Shown here: positions 38,763-47,618 of the stretch, in pieces | Layout of the letters: the number at the start of each line of letters is the position of its first letter | Position numbering within the stretch: position 1 is the first letter of the stretch | DNA from: Piscinibacter sp. HJYY11 | GTDB lineage: Bacteria > Pseudomonadota > Gammaproteobacteria > Burkholderiales > Burkholderiaceae_C | Length of the DNA stretch: 64,000 nucleotides | Assembly: GCF_016735515.1 (NCBI RefSeq) | Contig: NZ_JAERQZ010000001.1 | Span: 2,282,746-2,346,745, forward strand | Reading direction: 5' to 3' | Notes under the pieces: generated by a model | The model's database searches: none | What the model was told of the DNA's origin: nothing | Seen by the model: the letters and a program-made list of their open reading frames with translations, nothing else | Translations under genes and position numbers: made by a program

Positions 38763-39611
38763 TCACGGGCAACCGGCCCCGAGCAGCTCCACCGACGCGT
38801 TGACCAGCTGCACCCGGTTGCGCGCCGAGAACCGGCGGCGCAACTGGCGCATGTGGTAATCGACGGCGTGCATCGTGAGCTGCAGGCGGTAGGCGATCTC
38901 CTTGTCGCTGCGGCCCTGCTGCAGCTCCTCGAGGATGTGAAGCTGCGTGGCCGACATGTCGCCCAGCGCAGGTTTGTGCAGCTCGTCCGGCAGGTGCAGG
39001 TGATGCGACAGCACCTCGTGCAGGCTCAGGCCCAGCGTCAGCGCCTGGCCCAGCACGCCGTCGACGATCCAGGCGCGCCCGGGCCGTGACGACATCAGGC
39101 TGATGACCGTGTGCTCGTGGGCCCGCACCGGCGAGGCCAGGCGGAAGAACACGCCGCTTCGGATGCCGCTGTCGCGGAAGTCGTCGAGAAAATCGCGCTC
39201 GCGGCCGCTCGGCCGGTGGCCCGTGTGCAGGCTGCCCAATTCGTCGATGTCCCAGATCAGCGGCAGGCTGGACGTGGGCGCGTCCTGGTGCCGCGTGTCG
39301 ACCTCGTGGTAGCGCTGCGCGAAGTAGCGCTTCAGCCAGGCCGGGTGCGCATAGCTCGTGAGAAAGCGCGTCGGCACGGCGCGGCCGTGCTGCTGCACCA
39401 CGGTGCCGTAGCCCAGCCATTCGAATCCGAGCGCCAGCAGCGCGCCTTGCACCACGCGCTTGCGCGCGTCGGCGCTGCCTGCGGCGAGCAGTTCGCCCGC
39501 GAGGCCCGGCAGCGGTGCCGCCGGCAGCGTGCCCTCGTGCGCCAGCAGCTGCTCTTCGGCATAGAGCCGCGGCTCGGCCTCTCTTCTCATCATCATGTCG
39601 GGGTGGCACAT
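38763..39611 (-). CDS. LuxR-family receptor-regulator, last gene of ABC operon
   Basis: A protein of 282 residues, a clear paralogue of the convergent gene at 37815 (shared FEWLGYG, GIRSGV, DGVLGQALTLGLSLHE and VDYHMRQLRRRF). The autoinducer-binding domain is at about 50-215 and the helix-turn-helix at about 220-280. In the pocket the usual Asp-Pro becomes Asp-Thr (YHEVDTRH). The gene starts 3 bases after the stop of the ABC ATPase gene, so it is likely translated from the transporter transcript. The exact start is unsure: several Met follow within eight residues. The ligand is unknown. Confidence 0.85.
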   Translation of the reverse strand: MCHPDMMMRREAEPRLYAEEQLLAHEGTLPAAPLPGLAGELLAAGSADARKRVVQGALLALGFEWLGYGTVVQQHGRAVPTRFLTSYAHPAWLKRYFAQRYHEVDTRHQDAPTSSLPLIWDIDELGSLHTGHRPSGRERDFLDDFRDSGIRSGVFFRLASPVRAHEHTVISLMSSRPGRAWIVDGVLGQALTLGLSLHEVLSHHLHLPDELHKPALGDMSATQLHILEELQQGRSDKEIAYRLQLTMHAVDYHMRQLRRRFSARNRVQLVNASVELLGAGCP

Positions 39612-39614
39612 GGT

Positions 39615-40670
<1,056 letters not shown>

Positions 40671-40708
40671 CGGTGTGGGTCCTTGAAGCGAAGAAGGGGT
40701 CATCGGGG

Positions 40709-42955
40709 TTAGAGCGTGGTCGCCACCGGGCGCGCCACCGTGTCCTGAGGGCGAGGTGCCGCCGCATCGCGCCGGCCGAGCTTGCGGTCTCCCACCAGCC
40801 ACTGGATGGCCGCGGTGGCCAGTGCCATCAGCACGATGAGTGCCGTGCTGTAGGCCAGCGCCACGCCGTAGTCGCCCTGGCCCACCCGGCCGATGATGAA
40901 AGTGGTGGCCAGGTCGGTCTCGGCGGTCACGAGGAAGATCACCGCCGACACCGTGGTCATCGAGCGCACGAAGCTGTAGATGAGCGACGCGGCGACCGCC
41001 GGCTTGAGCAGCGGCAACACCACCGTCCACAAGGTCCGCGCGGTCGAGGCACGCAGCATCAGCGCCGCTTCGTCGAGCGACTTGTCGAGCTGGCGGAAGG
41101 CCGCCGAGCCGGCCCGCACGCCCACCGGCAAATTGCGGAACATGAAGCACATCACGATGATGAGCCCGGTGCCCGTCATCTCGAGCGGCGGCACGTTGAA
41201 GGCGAGGATGTAGCTCACGCCCAGCACCGTGCCCGGAATGGCGAAGGCCATCAGCGCCGAGAACTCGAACAGGCCCTGCCCGCGAAACTGCACCCGCGCC
41301 AGCAGCCAGGCGATCAGGAGCCCGAGCCCCGCCGTCAGCGGCGCGGCCGCGGCGGCGAGCTTCACGGTGGTGAAGAGCGAGTCCCACGCGATGCCGGCCC
41401 ACTGCAGCGCGCCGCCCTCGGCCGTGATGGCGAAGGCCGTGCGGAAGTGATCCAGCGTGGGCGTGTAGTTGCGGCCCCAGGTCTGCACGAAGCCGCCGCT
41501 GAAGGCGAAGACGTAGACGACCAGCGTGAACAGCAGCCAGGGAATGGCGATCGCCAGCGCCACGCGCCGCAGCCCAGCGGGCAGCCGCATCGAGATGCCG
41601 GCGTCGCCCTTGCCCGAGACGGTGGTGAAGTTCTTGCGCCCGAGCACGCCGCGCTGCAGCGCGAACACGCCCAGCGCAAAGAGCGTGAGGATCCACGCGA
41701 GCGCCGCGGCGCGGCCCTGGTCGAACTGCGCGCCGACGATGGCGAAGAAGATCTCGGTCGACAGCACCGAGAACTGCCCGCCCGCGACGATGGGGTTGCC
41801 GAAGTCGGCGATGCTCTCGATGAAGCCGACGAGGAAGGCGTTCGCCAGGCCCGGCAGCATCAGCGGGAAGGTCACGTGGCGGAAGGTCCGCGAGGTGTTG
41901 GCGCGCAGCGTCTGCGAGGCTTCTTCCAGCGAGGGGCTGATGCCCTGCACCACGCCGCGCACGATCAGGAAGGCGATGGGCGTGAACGCGAAGAGCTGCG
42001 CCAGCCACACGCCGAACCAACCGTAGAACCAGCGCCCCGGCTCGATGCCGAAGGCCCACTCGAGGAACTGGTTGACCAGCCCCGCGCGGCCGAAGAGCAG
42101 CACGAGCCCGAGGCCCACGACGAAGGGCGGCGTGATGATGGGCAATGGCGCGAGCAGGCCCAGCGCGCGACGCACGCGCGAGTCGCTGCGGTCCTCGATC
42201 AGCGCGAGCAGCGTGCCCAGCACCGTGGTGCTCACGCCTGTGAGCGTGGCGAGGAAGAGCGTGTTCCAGGCCACGCCGCAGCTCGTGTCCGAGCGCAGGC
42301 AGCCGAGGCCCCAGATGCGCTCGTTGGCCACACGCTGCAGGCCGGCCATCACACTGGCCTGGCCCGCTTCGTCGAGGAAGGCGCCTGCCAGCGTGCGCAG
42401 CACCGGGAAGGCGACGAACACCAGCAGCAGGCCGGCACTGCCCACCACCGCGGCCGCGACGAAGAGGTCGCCGCGGAAGGCGCCGAGCCGTGCCATGCCG
42501 AACGCGGCCTGCATCAGCAGCGCCGCCAGCAGCAGCACCGCGCCCCAGCCAAAGCCGGGCTGGCCGACGGCGGCCGGGTCGAGCAGCTGCGACAGCACGC
42601 CGGCCGCCGCGTTCGCATCACCGTTCGGCAGGCCGATGAGGAAGCCCTGCGCCAGCACGACCGCCACGCCGAGCGCGCCGCTCAGTGCGAGCAGCCAGCC
42701 CTGCGCCCGCGAGGGCAACATGGCCGCGGCCGCGAAGGCGGCCAGAAGCGGCAGCGCGCCCAGCACCAGCCACGGGCGGCGGTGCAGCAGCACCTGGGCG
42801 AGGGCCGTCGAGCTGTTGTGGCCGCCGAGCAGTTCGGCCGGGCCACGCAGCGAGAAAAGGCCGTCGGGCAGCGCATACCACGGCAGCAGCGCGAACGCGA
42901 CCAGGCCGAGCGCGGCCCAGACCACGATGCTGCGGTTGTTGATGTCGAAGCTCAT
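40709..42955 (-). CDS. Fused ABC permease (AfuB/FbpB-like)
   Basis: A protein of 748 residues with two fused permease units: an N-terminal membrane part (about 1-330) and two binding-protein-dependent transport domains, with the EAA-type loops at ISPSLEEASQTLRANTSRTF and FRQLDKSLDEAALMLRAST. The length is that of AfuB-type fused permeases rather than the shorter FbpB. It forms the inner-membrane pore. The gene starts 6 bases after the binding protein stop. Confidence 0.9.
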   Translation of the reverse strand: MSFDINNRSIVVWAALGLVAFALLPWYALPDGLFSLRGPAELLGGHNSSTALAQVLLHRRPWLVLGALPLLAAFAAAAMLPSRAQGWLLALSGALGVAVVLAQGFLIGLPNGDANAAAGVLSQLLDPAAVGQPGFGWGAVLLLAALLMQAAFGMARLGAFRGDLFVAAAVVGSAGLLLVFVAFPVLRTLAGAFLDEAGQASVMAGLQRVANERIWGLGCLRSDTSCGVAWNTLFLATLTGVSTTVLGTLLALIEDRSDSRVRRALGLLAPLPIITPPFVVGLGLVLLFGRAGLVNQFLEWAFGIEPGRWFYGWFGVWLAQLFAFTPIAFLIVRGVVQGISPSLEEASQTLRANTSRTFRHVTFPLMLPGLANAFLVGFIESIADFGNPIVAGGQFSVLSTEIFFAIVGAQFDQGRAAALAWILTLFALGVFALQRGVLGRKNFTTVSGKGDAGISMRLPAGLRRVALAIAIPWLLFTLVVYVFAFSGGFVQTWGRNYTPTLDHFRTAFAITAEGGALQWAGIAWDSLFTTVKLAAAAAPLTAGLGLLIAWLLARVQFRGQGLFEFSALMAFAIPGTVLGVSYILAFNVPPLEMTGTGLIIVMCFMFRNLPVGVRAGSAAFRQLDKSLDEAALMLRASTARTLWTVVLPLLKPAVAASLIYSFVRSMTTVSAVIFLVTAETDLATTFIIGRVGQGDYGVALAYSTALIVLMALATAAIQWLVGDRKLGRRDAAAPRPQDTVARPVATTL

Positions 42956-42961
42956 GGCGTG

Positions 42962-43999
42962 TCAGCGCGGCAGCGAGTTGACTTCGCGCTCCCAGCGGTC
43001 GATCAGGCGCTTGCGCTCGCTCGACTTGCCGTACTTCGCGTAGTCGTAGGGGATGAACTTGATCTTGCGGAAGTCGGGAATGCGCGCGTCGAGCGGCGTG
43101 GTCTTGTTCGACGGCAGCTGGAACTGCTTGGCCGCCACACCGAGCTGCTGGGCGGCCGGCGTCAGGGCCCACTCGTAGAACTTCTTCGCGTTGTCGAGGT
43201 TGCGCGCACCCTTGACGATCGACATCGAGCCGATCTCGGCGCCGGTGCCTTCGCACGGCGTCTCGGTCGCGATCGGGAAGCCCTGCATCTGCTCGCCGGG
43301 TGCGTCGTGCACGAAGCTGATCGACACCGTGGTCTCGCCGCGCGCCGCCGCCTTGATGGGGCCGGTGCCCGAGCGGGTGTACTGGCTCACGTTCTTGTGC
43401 AGGCCCTTCAGGTACTCGTAGGCCTTGTCCTCGCCCATGAGCTGCACGATGGTGGCGATCATGGTGTAGGCCGTGCCCGAGCTCGCCGGGTTGGCGACCT
43501 GCACCTCGCCGCGCAGCGCAGGCGCGAGGAGGTCCTTCCAGCACTTGGGCACCGGCAGCTTCTTCTTGGCCAGCAGCTCGGTGTTGTAGCCGAAGCCGAG
43601 CGGCCCCGAATACACGCCCACCGTGCGCCAGCCCGATTGCTGCGCCTGGTCCTGCGCCCACGCGTGCAGTTGCGGCAGCGACGGCGACTTGTACTCGAGC
43701 GTGAGGTCCTGCTCGGCGGCCTGCAGGTGCGGGTCGCCGGTGCCGCCGAACCAGACGTCGATCTTCGGGTTGGCCCGCTCGGCGATGAGCTGGGCCAGCG
43801 CTTCGCCGCTGCCGCGCTTGAGCACATTGACCTTGAGGCCGCTGCTCTTGGCGAAGGCGCTGCTCATCATCGAGCACCACTCGTCCTGCACCGAGCAGAC
43901 GATGTTGAGCTGGCCGCTGCCCTGGGCCTGCGCGGTGGGCGCGGCAGCGATGAGCATCAGCGCGAGCGTCGAGAGGGTGTAGGTGCGTCTCGTGGTCAT
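42962..43999 (-). CDS. ABC substrate-binding protein, AfuA/FbpA-like
   Basis: A protein of 345 residues with signal peptide (TLALMLIAAAPTAQA) and a type II periplasmic-binding fold: LNIVCSVQDEWC, DVWFGGTGDPHLQAAEQ, VGVYSGPLGFGYN, NPASSGTAYT and IGSMSIVKGARN. In automatic annotation this is an iron(III)-binding protein, but the Tyr-Tyr pair that binds ferric iron in FbpA is not seen. Instead a VHDA segment (His231, Asp232), Ser/Thr-rich loops and Glu250 resemble AfuA, which binds sugar phosphates. I therefore favour an organophosphate ligand, as an inference. The gene follows the sensor kinase by 133 bases. Confidence 0.85.
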   Translation of the reverse strand: MTTRRTYTLSTLALMLIAAAPTAQAQGSGQLNIVCSVQDEWCSMMSSAFAKSSGLKVNVLKRGSGEALAQLIAERANPKIDVWFGGTGDPHLQAAEQDLTLEYKSPSLPQLHAWAQDQAQQSGWRTVGVYSGPLGFGYNTELLAKKKLPVPKCWKDLLAPALRGEVQVANPASSGTAYTMIATIVQLMGEDKAYEYLKGLHKNVSQYTRSGTGPIKAAARGETTVSISFVHDAPGEQMQGFPIATETPCEGTGAEIGSMSIVKGARNLDNAKKFYEWALTPAAQQLGVAAKQFQLPSNKTTPLDARIPDFRKIKFIPYDYAKYGKSSERKRLIDRWEREVNSLPR

Positions 44000-44132
44000 G
44001 GAATCGTGTCTCCTGTCATGCCGTGATGGCGTTGTCTGGCGATGACCGTCCCGCGCGGCTGCATCGGTGCGCCGCGGAGAAGGTCCACGTGGTGAAGGCC
44101 GAGCCGCAGGGCTCAGGCGGAATCGGTCGGCG

Positions 44133-45491
44133 TCATGGTCCCTGTCCCCAGGTCACCACCGCGTCGACGCCGATCACGCGGCCGTCGTCGATGCGGTTGT
44201 AGAGGCCCATGCTCGCGCCCATGGCGTCGGCGATCTGCCGGCAGATCGACAGCCCCAGGCCCACGCCGCCCTTGGCCGCCGAGAAGGCCTGGAAGAGGCG
44301 CGGCCGCACCTCGTCGTCGAGGCCCGGGCCGCTGTCCCACACCACGAGTTCGGTGGTGCCGGCATAGGCTCGCAGCAGGATGCCCAGGCGGCCGGCCTGT
44401 GGCGTGTGGTGGATGGCGTTGGCGAGCAGGTTGCGCAGCAGCTCGCCGAGCATCAGCGCATCGGCGCGGGCGAAGAGCGCGTCGCCTTCGAGCGCGAAGT
44501 CCAGGCGCTTGGCGGCGATCAGGGGCGACAGCTCCATCACCGCATCGCGCGCCACCGCGCGCAGGTCGACGGGCTGCAGCTCGCCGGCGCGCTTGATCTG
44601 CTCGAGCTTGCTCAGGCTCAGCAACTGGTTGGCCATGCCGGTCGCGCGGTCGACCGTGTGCAGCATCTGCGGCAGCACGTCGGCCGGCGCCACGTCACCC
44701 GCCAGCGCCGACTGGAGCTGCGCACGCAGCACCGACATCGGCGTGCGCAGCTGATGCGACGCGTCGGCGAGGAAACGCCGCTGCTGGTCGACCCATTCAC
44801 GCTGACGGCGATGAAGCTCGCGCATGCGGTCGACCGCGGGCCTGAGCTCGGAGGGGCCGTCATAGGGTGCGTCGTCGCCATGCGTGATGCGCGCGGCGCC
44901 GAAGGCCACGCGCGCCCGGTCGAGCCAGCGCAGCGCGATGCTCACGCCGCTCCAGATCACGATCGACATCGCCGCCGCCAGGCCGTAGACCCAGCCGAGC
45001 AGCCCCATGGGCAGCTCGCGCCACACGGCGAAGCGGCCCTCCAGCGGCTCGGCCACCTGCACGAGCACCGCACCGGCCGGGTCGCTCGCACCCGGCACGT
45101 GGCGCAGCGCCGCCGCAGCGCGCACCGGGGCCTGCGCGAGGTGGGTGATGTAGAGCTCGGGCAGGCCCGAGGCGGGCAGCATGCTGCGCCACGGGTAGGC
45201 CGCGAGGCCACGGTCGCCGGCCAGCCAGTCACCGTTCATGGCGCTCACCCGGAAACGCATCGCCGGCACCGTCTTCACCGGCTCGGCCACGCCCTGCGCC
45301 AGGTCCTGCACGACGTGCGAGACGGCCGCCATCAGCCGCGCGTCCTGCGCCTGCGCCACCTGCCCCCAGGTGGCGATGACCTGCCACGCGGTGACCACCG
45401 CGACCGCGAGCCACAGCCCGCCCAGCATCCACACCAGCAGGAAGCGACGCAGCGAGGCTGCACGGAAGAGCCAGTCGTTCCATGGTCTCAC
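44133..45491 (-). CDS. TctE-like sensor histidine kinase
   Basis: A protein of 452 residues: an N-terminal membrane helix (about 14-38), a periplasmic domain (about 40-170), a second helix near 175-195, then HisKA with RRFLADASHQLRTP (phosphoacceptor His) and a HATPase domain (LLRNLLANAIHHTP, WDSGPGLDD, GVGLGLSICRQI). The domain plan and sequence resemble TctE, which senses tricarboxylates. GTG 45491 overlaps the regulator's stop (GTGA). It is co-transcribed with the response regulator and probably the ABC transporter. Confidence 0.9.
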   Translation of the reverse strand: MRPWNDWLFRAASLRRFLLVWMLGGLWLAVAVVTAWQVIATWGQVAQAQDARLMAAVSHVVQDLAQGVAEPVKTVPAMRFRVSAMNGDWLAGDRGLAAYPWRSMLPASGLPELYITHLAQAPVRAAAALRHVPGASDPAGAVLVQVAEPLEGRFAVWRELPMGLLGWVYGLAAAMSIVIWSGVSIALRWLDRARVAFGAARITHGDDAPYDGPSELRPAVDRMRELHRRQREWVDQQRRFLADASHQLRTPMSVLRAQLQSALAGDVAPADVLPQMLHTVDRATGMANQLLSLSKLEQIKRAGELQPVDLRAVARDAVMELSPLIAAKRLDFALEGDALFARADALMLGELLRNLLANAIHHTPQAGRLGILLRAYAGTTELVVWDSGPGLDDEVRPRLFQAFSAAKGGVGLGLSICRQIADAMGASMGLYNRIDDGRVIGVDAVVTWGQGP

Positions 45492-46177
45492 CGTGTTGCC
45501 TGCTGCGCCGCCAGGCTGGCGTCGTCGCACAAGAGATACCCCACGCCGCGCAGCGTCAGGATCTCGACGTTCGCGCCGACGAGCTTCTTGCGCAGCCGAT
45601 GCACGATCACCTCGATCGCATCGACATGCGTGCCGTCGTCGCTGCCGAAGACGGCGTCGCGCAGCACTTCCTTCGGCACCGCGTGCTCCACGCGCGACAT
45701 CAAGCTCTTCAGCAATTCGCCCTCGCGGGGCGACAGCTCCAGCGGCAACTCGTCGCGGTAGAAGGCCCCCGCGGCCGACTCGTAGCGCAGGCGCCCGCAG
45801 CGCAGGTCGCCGTCGCGGCCGAGGCGGCGCGTGAGGGCGCCCAGGCGTGCCACCAGCTCTTCCAGGTCGAAGGGCTTGGCGAGGTAGTCGTCGGCCCCGG
45901 CGTTGAGCCCGGCGATGCGCTCGCCGACCGCGCCACGCGCCGTCAACACGAGCACCGGCACGGGGTTGCCGTCGCTGCGCAGGCGTTGCAGCACTTCGAG
46001 CCCGTCGAGCGTGGGCAGCGTGAGGTCGAGCACCACCACGTCGAACGACTTCTTGCGCGCGGCCGCCAGTGCCTCGGCACCGTCGGCGCAGCGCAGCACC
46101 TCGAATCCCCGCGAGGCGAGGCTGTGGCCCAGCACCCCGGAGAGATCGAAATCGTCTTCGACCAGCAGCAACTTCAT
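45488..46177 (-). CDS. TctD-like OmpR-family response regulator
   Basis: A regulator of 229 residues: MKLLLVEDDFDLS opening, phosphoacceptor Asp in VVLDLTLPTLDG, KPFDLEELVA, then a winged helix (LSPREGELLKSLM, VIVHRLRKKLVG, LRGVGYLL). ATG 46177 is used; ATG 46186 is equally possible. It heads the operon that continues with the kinase and transporter. The divergent porin and its own operon are likely targets through the inverted repeat at 46253-46269. Confidence 0.9.
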   Translation of the reverse strand: MKLLLVEDDFDLSGVLGHSLASRGFEVLRCADGAEALAAARKKSFDVVVLDLTLPTLDGLEVLQRLRSDGNPVPVLVLTARGAVGERIAGLNAGADDYLAKPFDLEELVARLGALTRRLGRDGDLRCGRLRYESAAGAFYRDELPLELSPREGELLKSLMSRVEHAVPKEVLRDAVFGSDDGTHVDAIEVIVHRLRKKLVGANVEILTLRGVGYLLCDDASLAAQQATR

Positions 46178-46444
46178 GAGGTGCATGTTGCCAGCCTGAC
46201 CCGCCTTGCAAACCCGGGCTTGCACCACGCCGGAATGAAAGCTCGCCGAAAGGCTTTCACTTTGAAAGCTAGCTTGCAGTTTGCTGGCGTTGCTTCAACG
46301 GGTAGATCCGTTTGTGACGCGGTGTAGCCGCTCGAAGAATTTGCCGAGCGCCAACGAGAGCGCGACGCCGGCGCCACGCACAGGTGCGTGGTCCGCATCG
46401 GGACCTGTCCCGCCCTGGGTGGCGGGCTCACCAACGGAGACTTC
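46178..46444. promoter_or_regulatory. Divergent promoter region, two-component operon/porin
   Basis: 267 bases between the regulator and porin genes. It holds three copies of TGAAAGC (next entry). A weak candidate porin promoter is TTGCTG (46281-46286) and TAGATC (46303-46308) with 16 bases between. The porin ribosome-binding site is GGAGA at about 46436-46440. Confidence 0.4.
46236..46269. promoter_or_regulatory. Candidate TctD-like binding sites
   Basis: TGAAAGC occurs at 46236-46242 and 46263-46269, and inverted as GCTTTCA at 46253-46259. The last two form a perfect inverted repeat with a 3-base spacer (GCTTTCA-CTT-TGAAAGC), a form suited to an OmpR-family dimer. Confidence 0.5.
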
Positions 46445-47548
46445 ATGCGATCCACCTTCACCTCTCTCACGCTCGCCATCGCTGCGCTCGCCGCCGCCAG
46501 CAGCGCGCAGGCGCAGCAGTACACGATCTACGGCCGCGCCAACCTCGACTTCGAAAAGACCGAACTGCGCGGCACGCCTGCGGCCGAGGCCTTCTCGGGC
46601 AACCAGCGCGTGTCGAGCAACTCGTCGCGCCTGGGGGTGCGCGCGTCGACCCAGTTCGAAGGCCTCACCGTCTTCGCGCAGGTCGAGTCCGGCGTGAGCT
46701 GGGACGCTGGCGGCGACACGCTCGCGGGACGCGACACCTTCGCAGGTCTCGAAGGCACTTTCGGGAAAATCCGCATCGGCAAGATGGATACGCCGATGAA
46801 GGACCTGGGCGGCCTCACCGACCGCTTCAAGGGCACCGGCATCCAGGACGACGGCGGCATCGCGATGCTCGGCGGCTCGTCCAACGGCTTCGGCCGCCGG
46901 CAGAGCAACTCGTTGCGCTACGACACACCCGACTTCGCCGGCTTCGGGGCCTCGCTGCAATACGGCCTGGACAACGAGGACAAGGGTTCGGCCGAGCAGA
47001 AGAAGCTGCTGAGCCTCTCGCTCAACTACCGGCTCGACAAGCTCAAGGCCTCGCTGGCCGTGGAGCAGCACCGCAACTTCAACGAGCCGGGCTTCAAGGA
47101 CCACGCCTGGCGCATCGGCGCCAACTACGACTTCGGCTTCCTCAACGTGGGCGCCGGCTACAACGAGCTCACCTACAAGCTCGCCGCCGGCACGCTCAAG
47201 CGCAAGTACGCGGCGGTGAGCGCCGCCGTGCCGGTGGGGCCGAAGGGCGCGATCAGTGTGCGCTTCAGCAAGGCCGGTGCGGTCAACGGCTCGGCCCCCG
47301 AAGGCACGACCATCGCCGGCGCCGACGGCAACCAGCTCTTCCGCGGTGCCGACTCGGGCGCGCGCTACTACATGCTGGGCTACGAGCACACCATCTTCAA
47401 GGGCGCGCAGCTCTACACCTACTGGACGCGCATCGACAACCAGGCCAACGCCAACTACCGCTTCGGCGTGAACCCGCTCAATGTGACGGCCGCCGACCGT
47501 GGCGCCGATCCGTCGGGCATCGTGGTGGGCATCCTCTACGACTTCTGA
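46445..47548 (+). CDS. Gram-negative general porin (Porin_4 type)
   Basis: A protein of 367 residues with signal peptide (LTLAIAALAAASSAQA) and a 16-strand trimeric porin pattern of the Burkholderiales OmpC-like family: YTIYGRANLDFEK first strand, SRLGVRASTQFEGLTVFAQVE, the constriction loop near GRDTFAGLEGTFG and GRRQSNSLRYDTPDF, and a last strand ending VVGILYDF with the C-terminal Phe needed for barrel assembly. It would let small solutes, perhaps the transporter's ligand, across the outer membrane. GGAGA lies 5 bases before ATG 46445. It is divergent from the two-component/ABC operon and has its own terminator. Confidence 0.93.
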   Translation: MRSTFTSLTLAIAALAAASSAQAQQYTIYGRANLDFEKTELRGTPAAEAFSGNQRVSSNSSRLGVRASTQFEGLTVFAQVESGVSWDAGGDTLAGRDTFAGLEGTFGKIRIGKMDTPMKDLGGLTDRFKGTGIQDDGGIAMLGGSSNGFGRRQSNSLRYDTPDFAGFGASLQYGLDNEDKGSAEQKKLLSLSLNYRLDKLKASLAVEQHRNFNEPGFKDHAWRIGANYDFGFLNVGAGYNELTYKLAAGTLKRKYAAVSAAVPVGPKGAISVRFSKAGAVNGSAPEGTTIAGADGNQLFRGADSGARYYMLGYEHTIFKGAQLYTYWTRIDNQANANYRFGVNPLNVTAADRGADPSGIVVGILYDF

Positions 47549-47584
47549 TCGTCTCGCGCCTCGCCAAGGTCAGGCGCTCCGAAG

Positions 47585-47618
47585 CACGGGCCGCCGCGAG
47601 GCGGCCCGTGTGTCTTTC
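47585..47618 (+). terminator. Rho-independent terminator of the porin gene
   Basis: CACGGGCCGCC, loop GCGA and GGCGGCCCGTG form a perfect 11-bp stem followed by TGTCTTTC. It sits 36 bases after the porin stop and 6 bases past the giant gene's 3' end, so it may serve both strands. Confidence 0.85.

Noticed and set aside
42962..43999. Annotation of the binding protein as a certain iron(III)-binding FbpA
   Set aside because: The fold is shared, but the ferric Tyr pair is not seen and other residues point to AfuA-like ligands, so iron was not stated as the function.
40673..44026. A 1117-codon plus-strand frame across the ABC transporter genes
   Set aside because: Antisense shadow: very rich in Arg, His, Gln and Glu, without motifs. 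The transporter genes on the minus strand explain the region.
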